DNA of 55,738 bases from Sutterella wadsworthensis 2_1_59BFAA (GCF_000297775.1 NZ_JH815520.1:118248-173985); one strand, 5' to 3'; shown: positions 40,754 to 50,080, numbered from the stretch's first letter. Notes: generated from the letters alone by a model not told the origin. A program made the numbers and translations.

Positions 40754-42568
40754 TTATCGGCTGAAGGCCTTGTCGAGCGAGATCGGAAGCGCGCGGTAGC
40801 CCATGGTGGACTTGAGCACGATTTCGACGGACGGTTCCGTGGAACCCCACTTGAACTCGTTGATGACGGGGTTCGGGCTCACGCTCTTAAACTGCTTCAT
40901 GTTGAGCGAGGCGGTGGCCGAGTAGACGAAGACGGAGTTCTTGTCGGCCTGGTATTCGGTCACGGAGGTAATCGGGCTGTACCATTCGAAGCCGCGTTCC
41001 TTGCCGTATTCCCAGACCTGCTCGATGGTCATCTTCTTCTGGTCGATCCTGTAGATCACGGCGCGGGAGTACTTCATTTCAGGCAGCGCCGGCTGTTCCA
41101 TGCCGCGTGCATCACCGTTGTCGAAGACGGAGAGGTAGAAGACGTCCTTGTCGGACTTGGAGTCGATGCGCCAGCCGGTGTGCTGCGTCCAGGTCCAGTC
41201 GAAGCCGCCCTCGCACTTGGAGCCTTCGCACTTGAGCGGCTTGCCGTTCTTGTCGATCGGCGTGAGAAGCTTGTCCTGGAACTCCTTCTTCCAGCCTTCA
41301 TGCGAGCCGACGATCCACTTCACCTTCTTGTCGCGGCCGATCTTGATGAGGGCCGACTGGTGGCGGGAGGAGATGATGATCGAGTCGTCTGACGGGTCAT
41401 AGTCGACGGAGTTGACGTGGGCCCAGTTGCGGCCCGGACCGACGCCCGCGATGTCGCCGAACTGATTGTTCGTATCCATCTTCGCGAGTTCTTCGGCGGA
41501 GAGCGTCTGGCCGGACTTGGAGGCGTCGACGTTGAGGCACACGGCGCCCTGGTCCATCGCCTTGATGACGTTGTCGCGATACGGGTCGAGGATGTCGAAG
41601 AGACGGAAGTCGTCGACGGCGCAGCCGTTCTGGTCGACCTCAAGGATCACGTCGCGGACCGTGTGGACGCGCTTGCCGTCGGGACGGCGGTAGTCGGCCG
41701 AGGAAACGCGCAGGAAGTAGTGGCCGTTCTGGGCCGGGTCCATGGCGTGCGAGAAGTCCGCGTAGCCGGCGGGCAGGCGGCGGTTGAAGACCTCGCGGCC
41801 CATCAGGTCGTACTTGGCGTAGCGCTGGCCGTAGCCGAAGGTGAGGAAGCCGTCGTCGGCCTGATGGAAGCCCATCATGATGCCGGACTTGTAGATGTTC
41901 TCGGGATCGTAGATCGGCGAGACGAACATGTACCAGCGGACGTCGCCCGCCGTGTCGATCACGGCGTTCTGCGGATAGTAGACCCACTCGAGGGCGCCGC
42001 CCATCGGATTGTTCCATGTCGTGCGTGCGACGTTGCCGCCCGAAGGCAGGAAGTTGTTGATGAAGTAGAGGCGGTCCTTGAATTCGGGCGCAACCTTCTT
42101 CACTTCGGTTTCGAACATGGCGTGGTGCTGGGCGGCCGTGCCGTTCGTCTCAGTGTGGATCCCGGGCGCGTAGATGCGGTAGACCTCGTTTTCGACGCGG
42201 GTTTCCTTCGTGCCGTCGACGAGCGTGTAAGACACCTCGACCGTGTTGTTGTAGTCGGGATAGAGGCCGAAGACCGGGATGCCCGCATGGGTGCGCAGCT
42301 GAACATCGCTCACGTTGTACTTGATTTCGGCGCCGCCGTGCTTGGGAACGATGCGGACCGCGGCATCCTTGAGCTGGTAGCCGCCGTTGCGGATGACGGC
42401 CGTGAGCGGCGCGATCTTGTACGGGTTCGTGATGACTTCGCCGATCTTGCCCTGGACGGCGTACTGGACGTTTGGGCCGGAGCCGCCGCCCGAGGCGGAG
42501 GCGGTGCCCGGAAGAATGCAGGCGGCGGCAACGGCCGCGGCGGCGAGCTTCAGTGTGAAGGACTTCAT
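40754..42568 (-). CDS. assT: Arylsulfate sulfotransferase (PAPS-independent)
   Basis: AssT transfers sulfate from one phenolic sulfate ester to another phenol in the periplasm of gut bacteria. The 604-residue protein has a signal peptide (MKSFTLKLAAAAVAAACILPG) and an N-terminal beta domain. The propeller follows, with the active-site segments GFHQADDGF, NWAHVNSVDYD (His and Asn), SSRHQSAL (Arg) and WTQHTGWR (the His that carries sulfate). Length matches the family. No dsbL/dsbI pair accompanies it, unlike the uropathogenic E. coli assT locus. A LysR-type gene is transcribed divergently with about 200 bases between. Confidence 0.93.
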   Translation of the reverse strand: MKSFTLKLAAAAVAAACILPGTASASGGGSGPNVQYAVQGKIGEVITNPYKIAPLTAVIRNGGYQLKDAAVRIVPKHGGAEIKYNVSDVQLRTHAGIPVFGLYPDYNNTVEVSYTLVDGTKETRVENEVYRIYAPGIHTETNGTAAQHHAMFETEVKKVAPEFKDRLYFINNFLPSGGNVARTTWNNPMGGALEWVYYPQNAVIDTAGDVRWYMFVSPIYDPENIYKSGIMMGFHQADDGFLTFGYGQRYAKYDLMGREVFNRRLPAGYADFSHAMDPAQNGHYFLRVSSADYRRPDGKRVHTVRDVILEVDQNGCAVDDFRLFDILDPYRDNVIKAMDQGAVCLNVDASKSGQTLSAEELAKMDTNNQFGDIAGVGPGRNWAHVNSVDYDPSDDSIIISSRHQSALIKIGRDKKVKWIVGSHEGWKKEFQDKLLTPIDKNGKPLKCEGSKCEGGFDWTWTQHTGWRIDSKSDKDVFYLSVFDNGDARGMEQPALPEMKYSRAVIYRIDQKKMTIEQVWEYGKERGFEWYSPITSVTEYQADKNSVFVYSATASLNMKQFKSVSPNPVINEFKWGSTEPSVEIVLKSTMGYRALPISLDKAFSR

Positions 42569-42766
42569 GAGGAAACTCCTTTGGATCCCTGGTCGGGGAG
42601 ATGAAAGCGTGGTTTTGTCTTCTGGCGCGGACGTACTTTAGGTCGCGGCATTCTCTGCCGGGAGGCTGTCGCGCCATGGCTGTAAGGTTAGAGAAGACCG
42701 GAATTTCCAACCATTGTGAATTTCAGACGTGTTCAGGTCATATTTGACGAATGGAACCGTTCAAAA

Positions 42767-43752
42767 ATGAGAAAAGAACCGAGGGAACCTCTCGACCGCG
42801 ACCATTTGCTTCTCTTCAGGACGCTCTGCGCGCCGCACAACCTTCAGCGGGCCGTCTCGCAGCTCGGCATGCCGCAGGCGACGGCGTCGCGCTCGCTCAC
42901 GAAGCTTCGCGAGGCCTTTGAGGACGAGCTCTTCACGCGATGCTCGGGCGGCCTCACGCCCACGCCAAAGGCGCTCGCGCTCGAGCCGAAGGTGGCGGCC
43001 GTGATCGCAAGCTTCGAGGACCTCTTCGTCGAGGAGACCGTCGATCCCGCGAGTCTGGTGCGCGAATTCAGGATCGCGTGCGCGGATCATGCGATGTTCT
43101 ACATCGGGCCCGCCGTCACGCTCGCTTCCAGAACGGCGCCGGGCGTCACGTTCAGGCTCTCGCCCAACGGAGACGACTGGGTCGTGGAGCTCCAGAAAGG
43201 CGATCTGGACTTCCTAAACAACCTCGCCACTGAAGTGGGAGGCTTCCTGCGGCTGTTTCTGTGATCTTTCCCATCGAGCGCGCGCCCGAAGGCTGCGCAT
43301 GCCTGCCGCTTTCGTCGTGCAGGAGCGTGCTCGTCGTGCGAAGCGGTCATTCGCTGGCCCGAAGGTTCGACGAGGCGGGCGCACTCACGCTCGAAGAGTG
43401 TCTTGCGCACAGATACGTGGAAGTCCGACCGGGCCCCGAATGGGTGCTTAGGGCAATGGACGCGTCGGTTTCCGAGGCCTGGATCGCAAGGCCGCGTGCG
43501 GTGAGAACGCCGTACTTCTTCAGCGCCGTGCAGATGGTGAGGCGTTCCGACCTCTGCTTGACCTGTTCCGAGACGCTTGCGCGTGAAGTCGCGGGCACGG
43601 ATGAATTCAGGATTCTGCCGCTTCCCGAGGAGTGTTCGAAGAAATGGGTTCCGAAGCTCGTCTGGCACGAGCGCGGACATCGGGATCCCGCCATGCAGTG
43701 GCTGAGGAGCGTGATCACCTCGCTCGTGCACGAGCAGGATTCGGGTCGGTGA
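42767..43752 (+). pseudogene. LysR-family transcriptional regulator, frameshifted
   Basis: The first frame (ATG 42767; a GTG at 42716 is possible) encodes a LysR helix-turn-helix (LLLFRTLCAPHNLQRAVSQLG, ATASRSLTKLREAFEDELFTR) and the first part of the effector domain, and stops at 43262-43264. The second half (VIFPIERAPEGCACLPLSS to the end at 43752) is in another frame. Together they have the normal LysR length of about 320-330 residues, so one base is missing or extra near 43235-43262. It is divergent to assT and may have regulated it. Decay and sequencing error cannot be separated from this sequence alone. Confidence 0.75.
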
Positions 43753-43866
43753 GGAAAGAGCTGCAGATGGAAATGAAGGGCCGGTTCCGTGAAGAACCGA
43801 CCCCTTTCCGTACGTCTGCCTGCCGGGCCGTTGGAGGAGCGTGGGTCCGGCCGGGCGGGCGTGCAT

Positions 43867-43891
43867 GCATGCGGCGGAGAAGTCCGCATGC
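43867..43891. terminator. Hairpin between LysR and flavoprotein genes
   Basis: GCATGCGG (43867-43874) pairs with CCGCATGC (43884-43891), loop of 9 bases, in the convergent space behind the LysR gene. Confidence 0.35.
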
Positions 43892-43902
43892 GTGAGGTCG
43901 AT

Positions 43903-43937
43903 GCCGGGCGCCGTGAGGAGAGAGGACGGCGCCCGGC
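43903..43937. terminator. Perfect 12-base hairpin between convergent genes
   Basis: GCCGGGCGCCGT (43903-43914) pairs with ACGGCGCCCGGC (43926-43937), loop GAGGAGAGAGG. It lies about 30 bases behind the minus-strand flavoprotein stop. No T-run follows, but the stem is very stable. Confidence 0.5.
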
Positions 43938-43967
43938 ACTTCTCAGTCGTGAGACCTGGAGGTCTCG

Positions 43968-45452
43968 TCAGGCGACTTCCTTCGCGGCGTTTTCGCCGGC
44001 GATCTGGCCGAAGACGAAGCAGTCGAGAACGGCGTTGCCGCCGACGCGGTTCGTGCCGTGGATGCCGCCCGTGATTTCGCCTGCGGCGTAGAGGCCCGGA
44101 ATGACCTTGCCTTCCCAGTCAAGGGCCTGAGCCTTGACGTTGGTGTTGATGCCGCCCATCGTGTGATGGACCGTCATGCCGGTGTAGCAGGCCCAGAAGG
44201 GACCGTCCTCGATGCGCTTGGTGAGGTTGACGGGCTGCTTGTGGAAGTCGTCGTCGCGGCCGTTCTTGACGAAGACCTCGTTGTAGCGCTTGATCGTCTT
44301 CTCGAGGCCGGCGGGATCGACGCCCATCTTTTCGGCGAGTTCGCGGATTGTCGGGGCCGTCCAGGCCTCGTTGATCTTGATGCCTTCCATGATGGCCTTG
44401 CGGTTGACCGCGTCGTAGCTCATGAAGTTCGTGTTGTCGCAGACCGTGTAGCCGTAGCGTTCCGGCGTGCCGAGCACGGCGTCGCGGATCACGTCGCGGC
44501 GTTCGCCTTCGTTGACGATGCGGTTGCCGCGCTTGTCGACGTAGATGGAGCCGTTGACGTTGAAGTTGAGGAGAAGCTTCATCTTCTTGCCGGCGGGAGC
44601 ACCCGGAGTCGACTGGATGAAGTCCATGCCGACGAGGTAGGCGCCGACGCGCACGGCGGCCATAGCGACTTCGCCCGTGGAGCCGGGGAGGTTGTCGGTG
44701 CCGAGCCCCTTGACGCGCGGGTCATGCAGCTCGCGCAGGTAGCGGTTGCCGGAGAAGCCGCCGGCGGCGAGAACGACCGCCTTCGTGGCGCGGATGAAGC
44801 GGGCGGGGCCCTTGGCGGGCTGGACCTTGACGCCGATCACGCGGCCCGCAAACTGCTCTTCGCGGATGATTTCGGTCACGCCGAGGCCCGTGCGGACCTG
44901 AACGCCGAGTTCCTTGGTAGCCTTCGTGAGGACGGTGCCGTAGCCCTGGCCCTTCGGAAGCGCAGGGATGTGCGAGCGCGGATAGAGCGCGCCGAAGATC
45001 TGGATGACGTTGTCCTTGAACTTCATGCCGAGGGATTCGAGCCAGGTGATGGCGCCGTAGGCGTTGTCGCAGAGGACCTTGACGCGTTCGGGATCGCCGC
45101 GGAAGTCGCCGGCAGCGAGCGTCTGCTTCATGTGGTTTTCGGGCGAGTCCTTGATGCCCTGGCGCGGCTGGCGCACGGGGTCGGCGGCGTTGATGAAGCC
45201 CTGGGCGATGAGCGTGTTGCCGCCCGTGAAGGCGAGCTTCTCGAGGACGAGGATGTCCTTGGCGCCAGTCTGGGCGGCCTTGACGGCGGCGGCCATGCCG
45301 GCGCCGCCCGCGCCCACGACGACGATTTCGTGGGTTTCGTCCCATTTGAGGTCGTTGCGGCACTGTGCGGATGCGGCGCCCGAGAAGGCGGCTGCGGCGG
45401 TGCCGATGCCTGCGGCGGCGAGCATGCGGCGGCGGGTGAGATTCGCGGTCAT
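43968..45452 (-). CDS. Tat-exported FAD-binding reductase with fumarate-reductase-type active site
   Basis: The 494-residue protein starts MTANLTRRRMLAAAGIGTAA (twin-arginine signal) behind AGGAG. It has the FAD motif VVVGAGGAGMAAAVKAAQ, RIVNEGERRDV, the substrate-site VHHTMGGINTN and the C-terminal GGIHGTNRVGGNAV. These HTMGG and NRxGG motifs are those of fumarate/methacrylate-type reductases, so a dicarboxylate or similar unsaturated acid is a likely acceptor. There is no heme or FMN domain, so a partner electron carrier is needed. It is the third gene of an intact kinase-regulator-reductase unit, with 215 bases between regulator stop and its start. Confidence 0.87.
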   Translation of the reverse strand: MTANLTRRRMLAAAGIGTAAAAFSGAASAQCRNDLKWDETHEIVVVGAGGAGMAAAVKAAQTGAKDILVLEKLAFTGGNTLIAQGFINAADPVRQPRQGIKDSPENHMKQTLAAGDFRGDPERVKVLCDNAYGAITWLESLGMKFKDNVIQIFGALYPRSHIPALPKGQGYGTVLTKATKELGVQVRTGLGVTEIIREEQFAGRVIGVKVQPAKGPARFIRATKAVVLAAGGFSGNRYLRELHDPRVKGLGTDNLPGSTGEVAMAAVRVGAYLVGMDFIQSTPGAPAGKKMKLLLNFNVNGSIYVDKRGNRIVNEGERRDVIRDAVLGTPERYGYTVCDNTNFMSYDAVNRKAIMEGIKINEAWTAPTIRELAEKMGVDPAGLEKTIKRYNEVFVKNGRDDDFHKQPVNLTKRIEDGPFWACYTGMTVHHTMGGINTNVKAQALDWEGKVIPGLYAAGEITGGIHGTNRVGGNAVLDCFVFGQIAGENAAKEVA

Positions 45453-45667
45453 GATGTTTCTCCTGCTGGAGCGAAGCAGCGGGTGGTCTTGTTCGACGGG
45501 GCCCCTTCTGGGGACCCCGAAGCCCGCGGGCTGCGCTCGGTTTGTCATGACTGCATTGTCGGCCGACGGATTACGCGCGTAACTCGGAAAAGGTCAACGG
45601 GAGGCGATTTCGTCCCGTGCGTGAAGAAGAGAGCGGCGGGCGGCGGCGAAGAACGGCGGGGCCGGCC

Positions 45668-46309
45668 TCATCTGCCGATGAGGCGCATGATGTCGGGCAG
45701 CATGGCCTCGAGGACCTTGCCCGAATGAATTCCGAACTTCCGGTAGATTTTGGCGCGGTGGCCCTGCACGGTGCGCTCAGAGATGCCGAGCTCGGAGGCG
45801 ATGCGCGCGTCGCTGCGGCCGAGCGAGATGAGTTCGAGCAGATGTCTTTCCCGGTCGCTCAGGGCCTTGGCGCCCGCCTTGAGGAGCTCGGCCGAGAGGC
45901 CTTCGCGGCGCAGGCGGTCCTTGTGCACGGCCGAGGAGATGGCGGCGAGGAGCTTCTCGTCGTCGACGGGCTTGAGCAGAAAGTCGACCGCGCCGCGCTT
46001 GAGGCTCTGGATCGCGGTGTCGAGGTCGCCGTGGCCCGTGAGGAAGATGACGGGCAGCTCAATCCCGCGCTCCTCCATCGCCTGCTGAAGTTCGAGGCCG
46101 CTCATGCCCGGCATGCGCACGTCGAGGACGAGGCAGCCGGGAGAGTCCATATTCTCGACAAGGAACTCCCGCGCGCTCGCGTAGCTCACGCATCGCCAGC
46201 CTTCGATCTCGAGCATCAGGGATAGTGCGGCGCGCACGTCGGGCTCGTCGTCGACGAGGCGGATGAGTGCCGAGTCGCGCTCGGCGGGATCGAATTCGGA
46301 TTCGGTCAT
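45668..46309 (-). CDS. LuxR-type response regulator (TtrR-like)
   Basis: The 213-residue protein has a receiver domain (acidic pocket LVDDEPDV, phospho-acceptor D63 in VLDVRMPGMSG, FLTGHGDLDTA, K in LLKPVDDEK) and a C-terminal LuxR-type HTH (LSDRERHLLELISLGRSDARIASELGISERT, split here by the usual turn). It overlaps the kinase stop by four bases. It probably activates the flavoprotein gene downstream. It is the intact paralogue of the broken regulator at 37359-38009. Confidence 0.92.
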   Translation of the reverse strand: MTESEFDPAERDSALIRLVDDEPDVRAALSLMLEIEGWRCVSYASAREFLVENMDSPGCLVLDVRMPGMSGLELQQAMEERGIELPVIFLTGHGDLDTAIQSLKRGAVDFLLKPVDDEKLLAAISSAVHKDRLRREGLSAELLKAGAKALSDRERHLLELISLGRSDARIASELGISERTVQGHRAKIYRKFGIHSGKVLEAMLPDIMRLIGR

Positions 46310-48204
46310 GGCAGATTTCCGTAGTTTTCATGCAGAGGCGCTTCGCTTCGGGCGGGCATCGTCAGCGTGACGGCGAGTCCGCCGCCGTCCCTTGCGGTGC
46401 GGGCCGAGAAGGCGAGCGTGGCGAGGTGGGCCTCGGCGATCGACTTGCAGATCATGAGTCCGAGTCCGAGGCCCGAGGACTTGGAGCTTGCGAGCGGACG
46501 TCCGATCTCGGCGAGCGCTTCGGGCGTGAGAAGCGCGCCCGTGTTGGCGACGGTGAGGCGTACGGCGGTGCCTTCATCTGCCGCGTCGAGCGTGATGAAG
46601 AGGCCGTAGGGACGGCCTCCGGAGGCTTGCGCGGGCTCGGGCGCCGAGAGTACCGCCTCCTGGGCGTTCTTTACGAGATTGATGACGAGGACCCGAAGCT
46701 CCACGGCGTCGCCCGAGACGATGAGGTCGGGGCGGATGTCCGCGGCGACGGGCACCTTGAGGCGGTCGGACTTCGTCATGTCGGCGAGGCACTCGGAGAG
46801 GAGTGCGGGCAGGTCGACGGGGAGGTCGCGCCTGGCGCCCTCTCTGGCGTAGCTTCTCACGCGGTCGATGATCGCGCCCGCTTTGTCGAGCTCGGCCGAC
46901 ATGCCCGAGAGGCAGCGTTCGGCGAGCACCGGGTCGGGTGCGCCGCGGCGCATGAGCGTGCGCATGCCGCGCAGGTAGCAGCGAACGGCCGAGAGCGGCT
47001 GGCAGAGTTCGTGCGCGAACATCGAGCTCAGCTGCCCGACAATGCCCGCGCGCTGCAGGCTGTCGAGCCTCGCGCCCGTCTCGCGCACCTGTTCGCGGGC
47101 GGCCTTTTCGCGCTCGAGTGCGGCGCTGAGGTCGGCGGTGCGGCGCCTGACGAGCTTCTCGAGTCTTGCGAAGTGCAGGATCCAGGCGGCGAGAAAGCCG
47201 AGGAGCAGGAGGACGCCGCCTCTGGCCTCGTTCCAGACCCGCTCGAGCGTCCAGTGGTTGAGATAGGCGAAGGGGCCGGCCTTGAGCGAGCGGAAGAGGT
47301 CGTTGACGCGGTCGAACTCGGTCGCGATCGAGACGGTGAAGCCGCCCGGCGTCATGTCGGGCCTGAGGTTGAGCAGGAGCATGGCGACATGCTTCGTGAT
47401 GACGGGCGGCGTGTGCGGCACGCTCGCGATCGTCCATCCCGGATACATGTCCGTCGAGTAGCGGCAGCCGAGCGCCTCGGCGCGAAGGCCGGGCTTGTCG
47501 TTGACGACGGTCCAGCGGCCCGCGAACTCGGGATGGCGCTCCGTGATGGCCTCGGGCATGCAGGCGCGAAGAAGACCTGCGTCGGCGCGTCCCTCGACGA
47601 CCGCGCGCAGGACCTCGACGGGATGGTTGTCGGTTTCGGTGACGGCGCTGAAGAATTTGTCGGGCCTGAAGCCTGCGGCGGCGATCTCGCCCATGTTGAG
47701 CATGTATGTCATGAAGTTCGCGCGGCTCGTCGTGACGGCCGTCATGCCTTCGAGGCTCGCGAGGTCCGTGATGTCGGGTCGCCCGCTCCTGACGACGATC
47801 ACGCCCGCAACGCAGCGGTTCGGATCGGGAAAGGCTCTGGATGTGATGGTGCCGATGTCGCGCGCGCCCATCGGACGCATCTGCACGAAGAAGCCGGAGC
47901 TGCCGAGAAAGAACTCGACCTCGCCTTTTCTCGCCGCTTCGGAGAGCGCTTCGGTCGTGTAGAAGCGCGGAACGATCCGGAGACCGGGCGAATTTTCCTG
48001 CAGATGGCGGACGATCGTTTCCTGAATGTTTTCGCGCCTGCTCAGGTAGGATGCCTCCGACTCGAAGTCAAGCAGGCCGATGCGCACGACGGTGCGGGCC
48101 TCGCTGCGGAGCGGGGCGTCGGGCTCGATCGTGGCGGACGGTGCTGCAAGGGCCGCGCCGAGCGGAACGAGGAGTGCTGCAGAAAGGAGGCAAAAGGCTT
48201 TCAT
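46306..48204 (-). CDS. Sensor histidine kinase with periplasmic ligand-binding domain (TtrS-like)
   Basis: The 632-residue protein has a signal peptide (MKAFCLLSAALLVPLGAALA) and a PhnD/TtrS-like periplasmic binding domain (about 40-310, ending in GCRYSTDMYPGWTIASVPHT). One transmembrane helix follows (GVLLLLGFLAAWILHF), then a coiled linker, the H-box SMFAHELCQPLSAVRCYL and the HATPase motifs (VINLVKNAQEAV, SGLGLGLMICKSIA). This layout is that of the tetrathionate sensor TtrS and of many Sutterellaceae sensors next to reductase genes. The ligand is probably the acceptor of the adjacent reductase (inference). Confidence 0.92.
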   Translation of the reverse strand: MKAFCLLSAALLVPLGAALAAPSATIEPDAPLRSEARTVVRIGLLDFESEASYLSRRENIQETIVRHLQENSPGLRIVPRFYTTEALSEAARKGEVEFFLGSSGFFVQMRPMGARDIGTITSRAFPDPNRCVAGVIVVRSGRPDITDLASLEGMTAVTTSRANFMTYMLNMGEIAAAGFRPDKFFSAVTETDNHPVEVLRAVVEGRADAGLLRACMPEAITERHPEFAGRWTVVNDKPGLRAEALGCRYSTDMYPGWTIASVPHTPPVITKHVAMLLLNLRPDMTPGGFTVSIATEFDRVNDLFRSLKAGPFAYLNHWTLERVWNEARGGVLLLLGFLAAWILHFARLEKLVRRRTADLSAALEREKAAREQVRETGARLDSLQRAGIVGQLSSMFAHELCQPLSAVRCYLRGMRTLMRRGAPDPVLAERCLSGMSAELDKAGAIIDRVRSYAREGARRDLPVDLPALLSECLADMTKSDRLKVPVAADIRPDLIVSGDAVELRVLVINLVKNAQEAVLSAPEPAQASGGRPYGLFITLDAADEGTAVRLTVANTGALLTPEALAEIGRPLASSKSSGLGLGLMICKSIAEAHLATLAFSARTARDGGGLAVTLTMPARSEAPLHENYGNLP

Positions 48205-48457
48205 GAGGGAGGTGAAGGCGAAATCCCGTTCAGGACGAGGCGCGGACGCAGCCCGAAACGATTGATTGTGCTGCAGGAATTCTACGCGACGCGCGAGACG
48301 ATCATGCCGAATTCGCCGGCGTGTTTCAGAGGACGGTGAGGCCGGGGCTCAGACAGGATGATGCCGTCTGCGGCGTCGAGGCGGCCGCATGGCTGCGGTC
48401 GTGCAGGGACGTCGTCGGGATCAATGTGCGATATAGTTAGGTCACCTGAACAGACAC

Positions 48458-49324
48458 ATGAGAGACACGCAGATGGCCTCCACCACCGAGTATGAAGACG
48501 AGAGGATCAACCTCTCGAAGGACGCCCCGAAACAGGCTCGTCCCCGCAAGAAGATCCTCGTGCCGCCCAAGCCGCATGAGAAGCGCTACTCGAGCTTCAA
48601 CAAGCCGCAGATCACGCTCGATACGGAAACGACGGGTCTTGATCCCGACAAGGGCGACCGTATTCTCGAGATCGGCTGCGTGAGGCTCAACGGCCGCGAG
48701 ATCTCGCTTGATCCCGACGACTATCTGCAGATCTACATTAATCCCGAGCGCGACATTCCCGAGGAGACGACGGCCATTCACGGCATCACGAACGAGAAGG
48801 TGAAGGACTGTCCCGTCTTTGCGGACATCGTGGACGAGTTCCTCGACTTCGTCTCCGACACGGAGCTGCTCATTCACAACGCGAAGTTCGACGTGGGCTT
48901 CATCAACATGGAGCTTGAGCGTCTCGGCAGGGGCAGGCTCGAGGACTACGTCGCGCAGATCACGGACACGCTTGAGATCGCCCGCGAGATGTATCCCGGC
49001 CGCCGCGTGAGCCTTGACGGCCTGTGCCTGATGCACAAGATCGACAACTCCGCCCGCGTGTTCCACGGCGCACTGCTCGACAGCCAGCTTCTTGCCGAAG
49101 TGTATCTGACGATGACCCGAGGCCAGGGCGAGATCGACCTCGACAACTGGGGCGACGCGGTCGAGATTCCGCCCGAGATCATCGCCCGCCTGACCATGCC
49201 CGAGCCCTCGCCCGAGGAGCTTGCCGAGCACGAGAAGATGCTCGACAAGGCCGACAAGCAGTGCAAGGCGACCTGCGCATGGCGCAAGGCGCTCGGCATC
49301 GGCGTCGAGGAGAAGGCGTCGTAG
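48458..49324 (+). CDS. dnaQ: DnaQ-like 3'-5' exonuclease (DNA polymerase III epsilon type)
   Basis: The 288-residue protein has the DEDD exonuclease motifs: LDTETTGLDPDKGDRILEIG (ExoI), HNAKFDVGFINMELE (ExoII) and VFHGALLDSQLLAEVY (ExoIIIepsilon with His and Asp). The N-terminal 45 residues are an unusual basic extension and the C-terminal 60 residues are charged. It may be the replicative proofreading subunit or a stand-alone exonuclease. ATG 48473 is an alternative start. It is divergent from the sensor kinase; the 250 bases between hold no gene. Confidence 0.85.
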   Translation: MRDTQMASTTEYEDERINLSKDAPKQARPRKKILVPPKPHEKRYSSFNKPQITLDTETTGLDPDKGDRILEIGCVRLNGREISLDPDDYLQIYINPERDIPEETTAIHGITNEKVKDCPVFADIVDEFLDFVSDTELLIHNAKFDVGFINMELERLGRGRLEDYVAQITDTLEIAREMYPGRRVSLDGLCLMHKIDNSARVFHGALLDSQLLAEVYLTMTRGQGEIDLDNWGDAVEIPPEIIARLTMPEPSPEELAEHEKMLDKADKQCKATCAWRKALGIGVEEKAS

Positions 49325-49396
49325 GCTTCGCCGCCTGCGCGAAACGGGCGCGGCGTCCTATACTTTCTTTTTCCAGCTTCCTGAACGAATCCCGAC

Positions 49397-49912
49397 ATGA
49401 CCGAGAAGCCCCTGATCATCATCAGCTCCCGCACCGGCAACACGCTGGCCGTGGGACATGCCGTCTGCGACGCGCTGCCCGGCGCCGTCATGATGCGCCC
49501 CTCCGAGGTTCCCGACGACCTCACGCCCTACAATCCCGTCCTGCTCGGCTTCTGGTGCGACAGGGGCGATGCGCCCGAGGAGATCCTCAGGATCGCGCCC
49601 CGCCTCAGGAACAAGACGATCGGCTGCTTCGCCACCATGGGCGGCGACCCCGAGGGCGAGAAGTCGAAGGCCTGGATGCAGAAGACGAGCGAGAAGCTCG
49701 TCGCGATGGGCGAGGGCAATACGCTTGCGGAGACCTTCCTCTGCCGCGGCCGCATCGACCCCGAGGTCTTCCAGCGCATGACCGACATGCTCGGCGGCAC
49801 CGTGAGTCCCGAGCGCGAGGCCGGCCGCAGACTGAGCGAAACCCACCCCGACAGGCTCGACCTCGACAGGGCCGCGCAGATCTTCGGCGGCTTCTTCGGC
49901 GGCAGCTGGTAG
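49397..49912 (+). CDS. Flavodoxin-family protein, possibly BilS-like
   Basis: The 171-residue protein has the FMN phosphate loop SSRTGNTLAV at residues 10-19, a flavodoxin-like core (LLGFWCDRGDAPEE, KTIGCFATMGGDPEGEK) and a C-terminal glycine-rich end. The GFWCDRG and FATMGG pattern resembles the flavodoxins associated with bilirubin reductase (BilS), but no bilR is in the window, so the assignment is tentative. It stands alone behind dnaQ and is followed by a clear terminator. Confidence 0.72.
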   Translation: MTEKPLIIISSRTGNTLAVGHAVCDALPGAVMMRPSEVPDDLTPYNPVLLGFWCDRGDAPEEILRIAPRLRNKTIGCFATMGGDPEGEKSKAWMQKTSEKLVAMGEGNTLAETFLCRGRIDPEVFQRMTDMLGGTVSPEREAGRRLSETHPDRLDLDRAAQIFGGFFGGSW

Positions 49913-49958
49913 AAGCGTCCGCAAGACGCGATCGAACGGGATCAAAGAAAATCGAAAG

Positions 49959-49985
49959 GGCCGTGCCTCATCAGCACGGCCTTTT
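49959..49985. terminator. Rho-independent terminator behind the flavodoxin gene
   Basis: GGCCGTGC (49959-49966) pairs with GCACGGCC (49974-49981), a 7-base loop, followed by TTTTCTCG and preceded by an A-rich stretch. It can act in both directions. Confidence 0.8.
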
Positions 49986-50080
49986 CTCGCATTTTGCGTG
50001 CGCCTTGCCGTGTCGCGCTATCATGAGGACCTCTCGGAACCCAAAGCCCGCCCCTCGGGCAACAACAGGAGACAACACGG

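Noticed and set aside
44058-45728. 556-codon frame opposite the third flavoprotein
   Set aside because: Antisense shadow; Asp/Val/Gly/His-rich without family features.
46267-48339. 690-codon frame opposite the sensor kinase
   Set aside because: Low-complexity antisense shadow of the kinase gene; no recognisable domain and no ribosome site.
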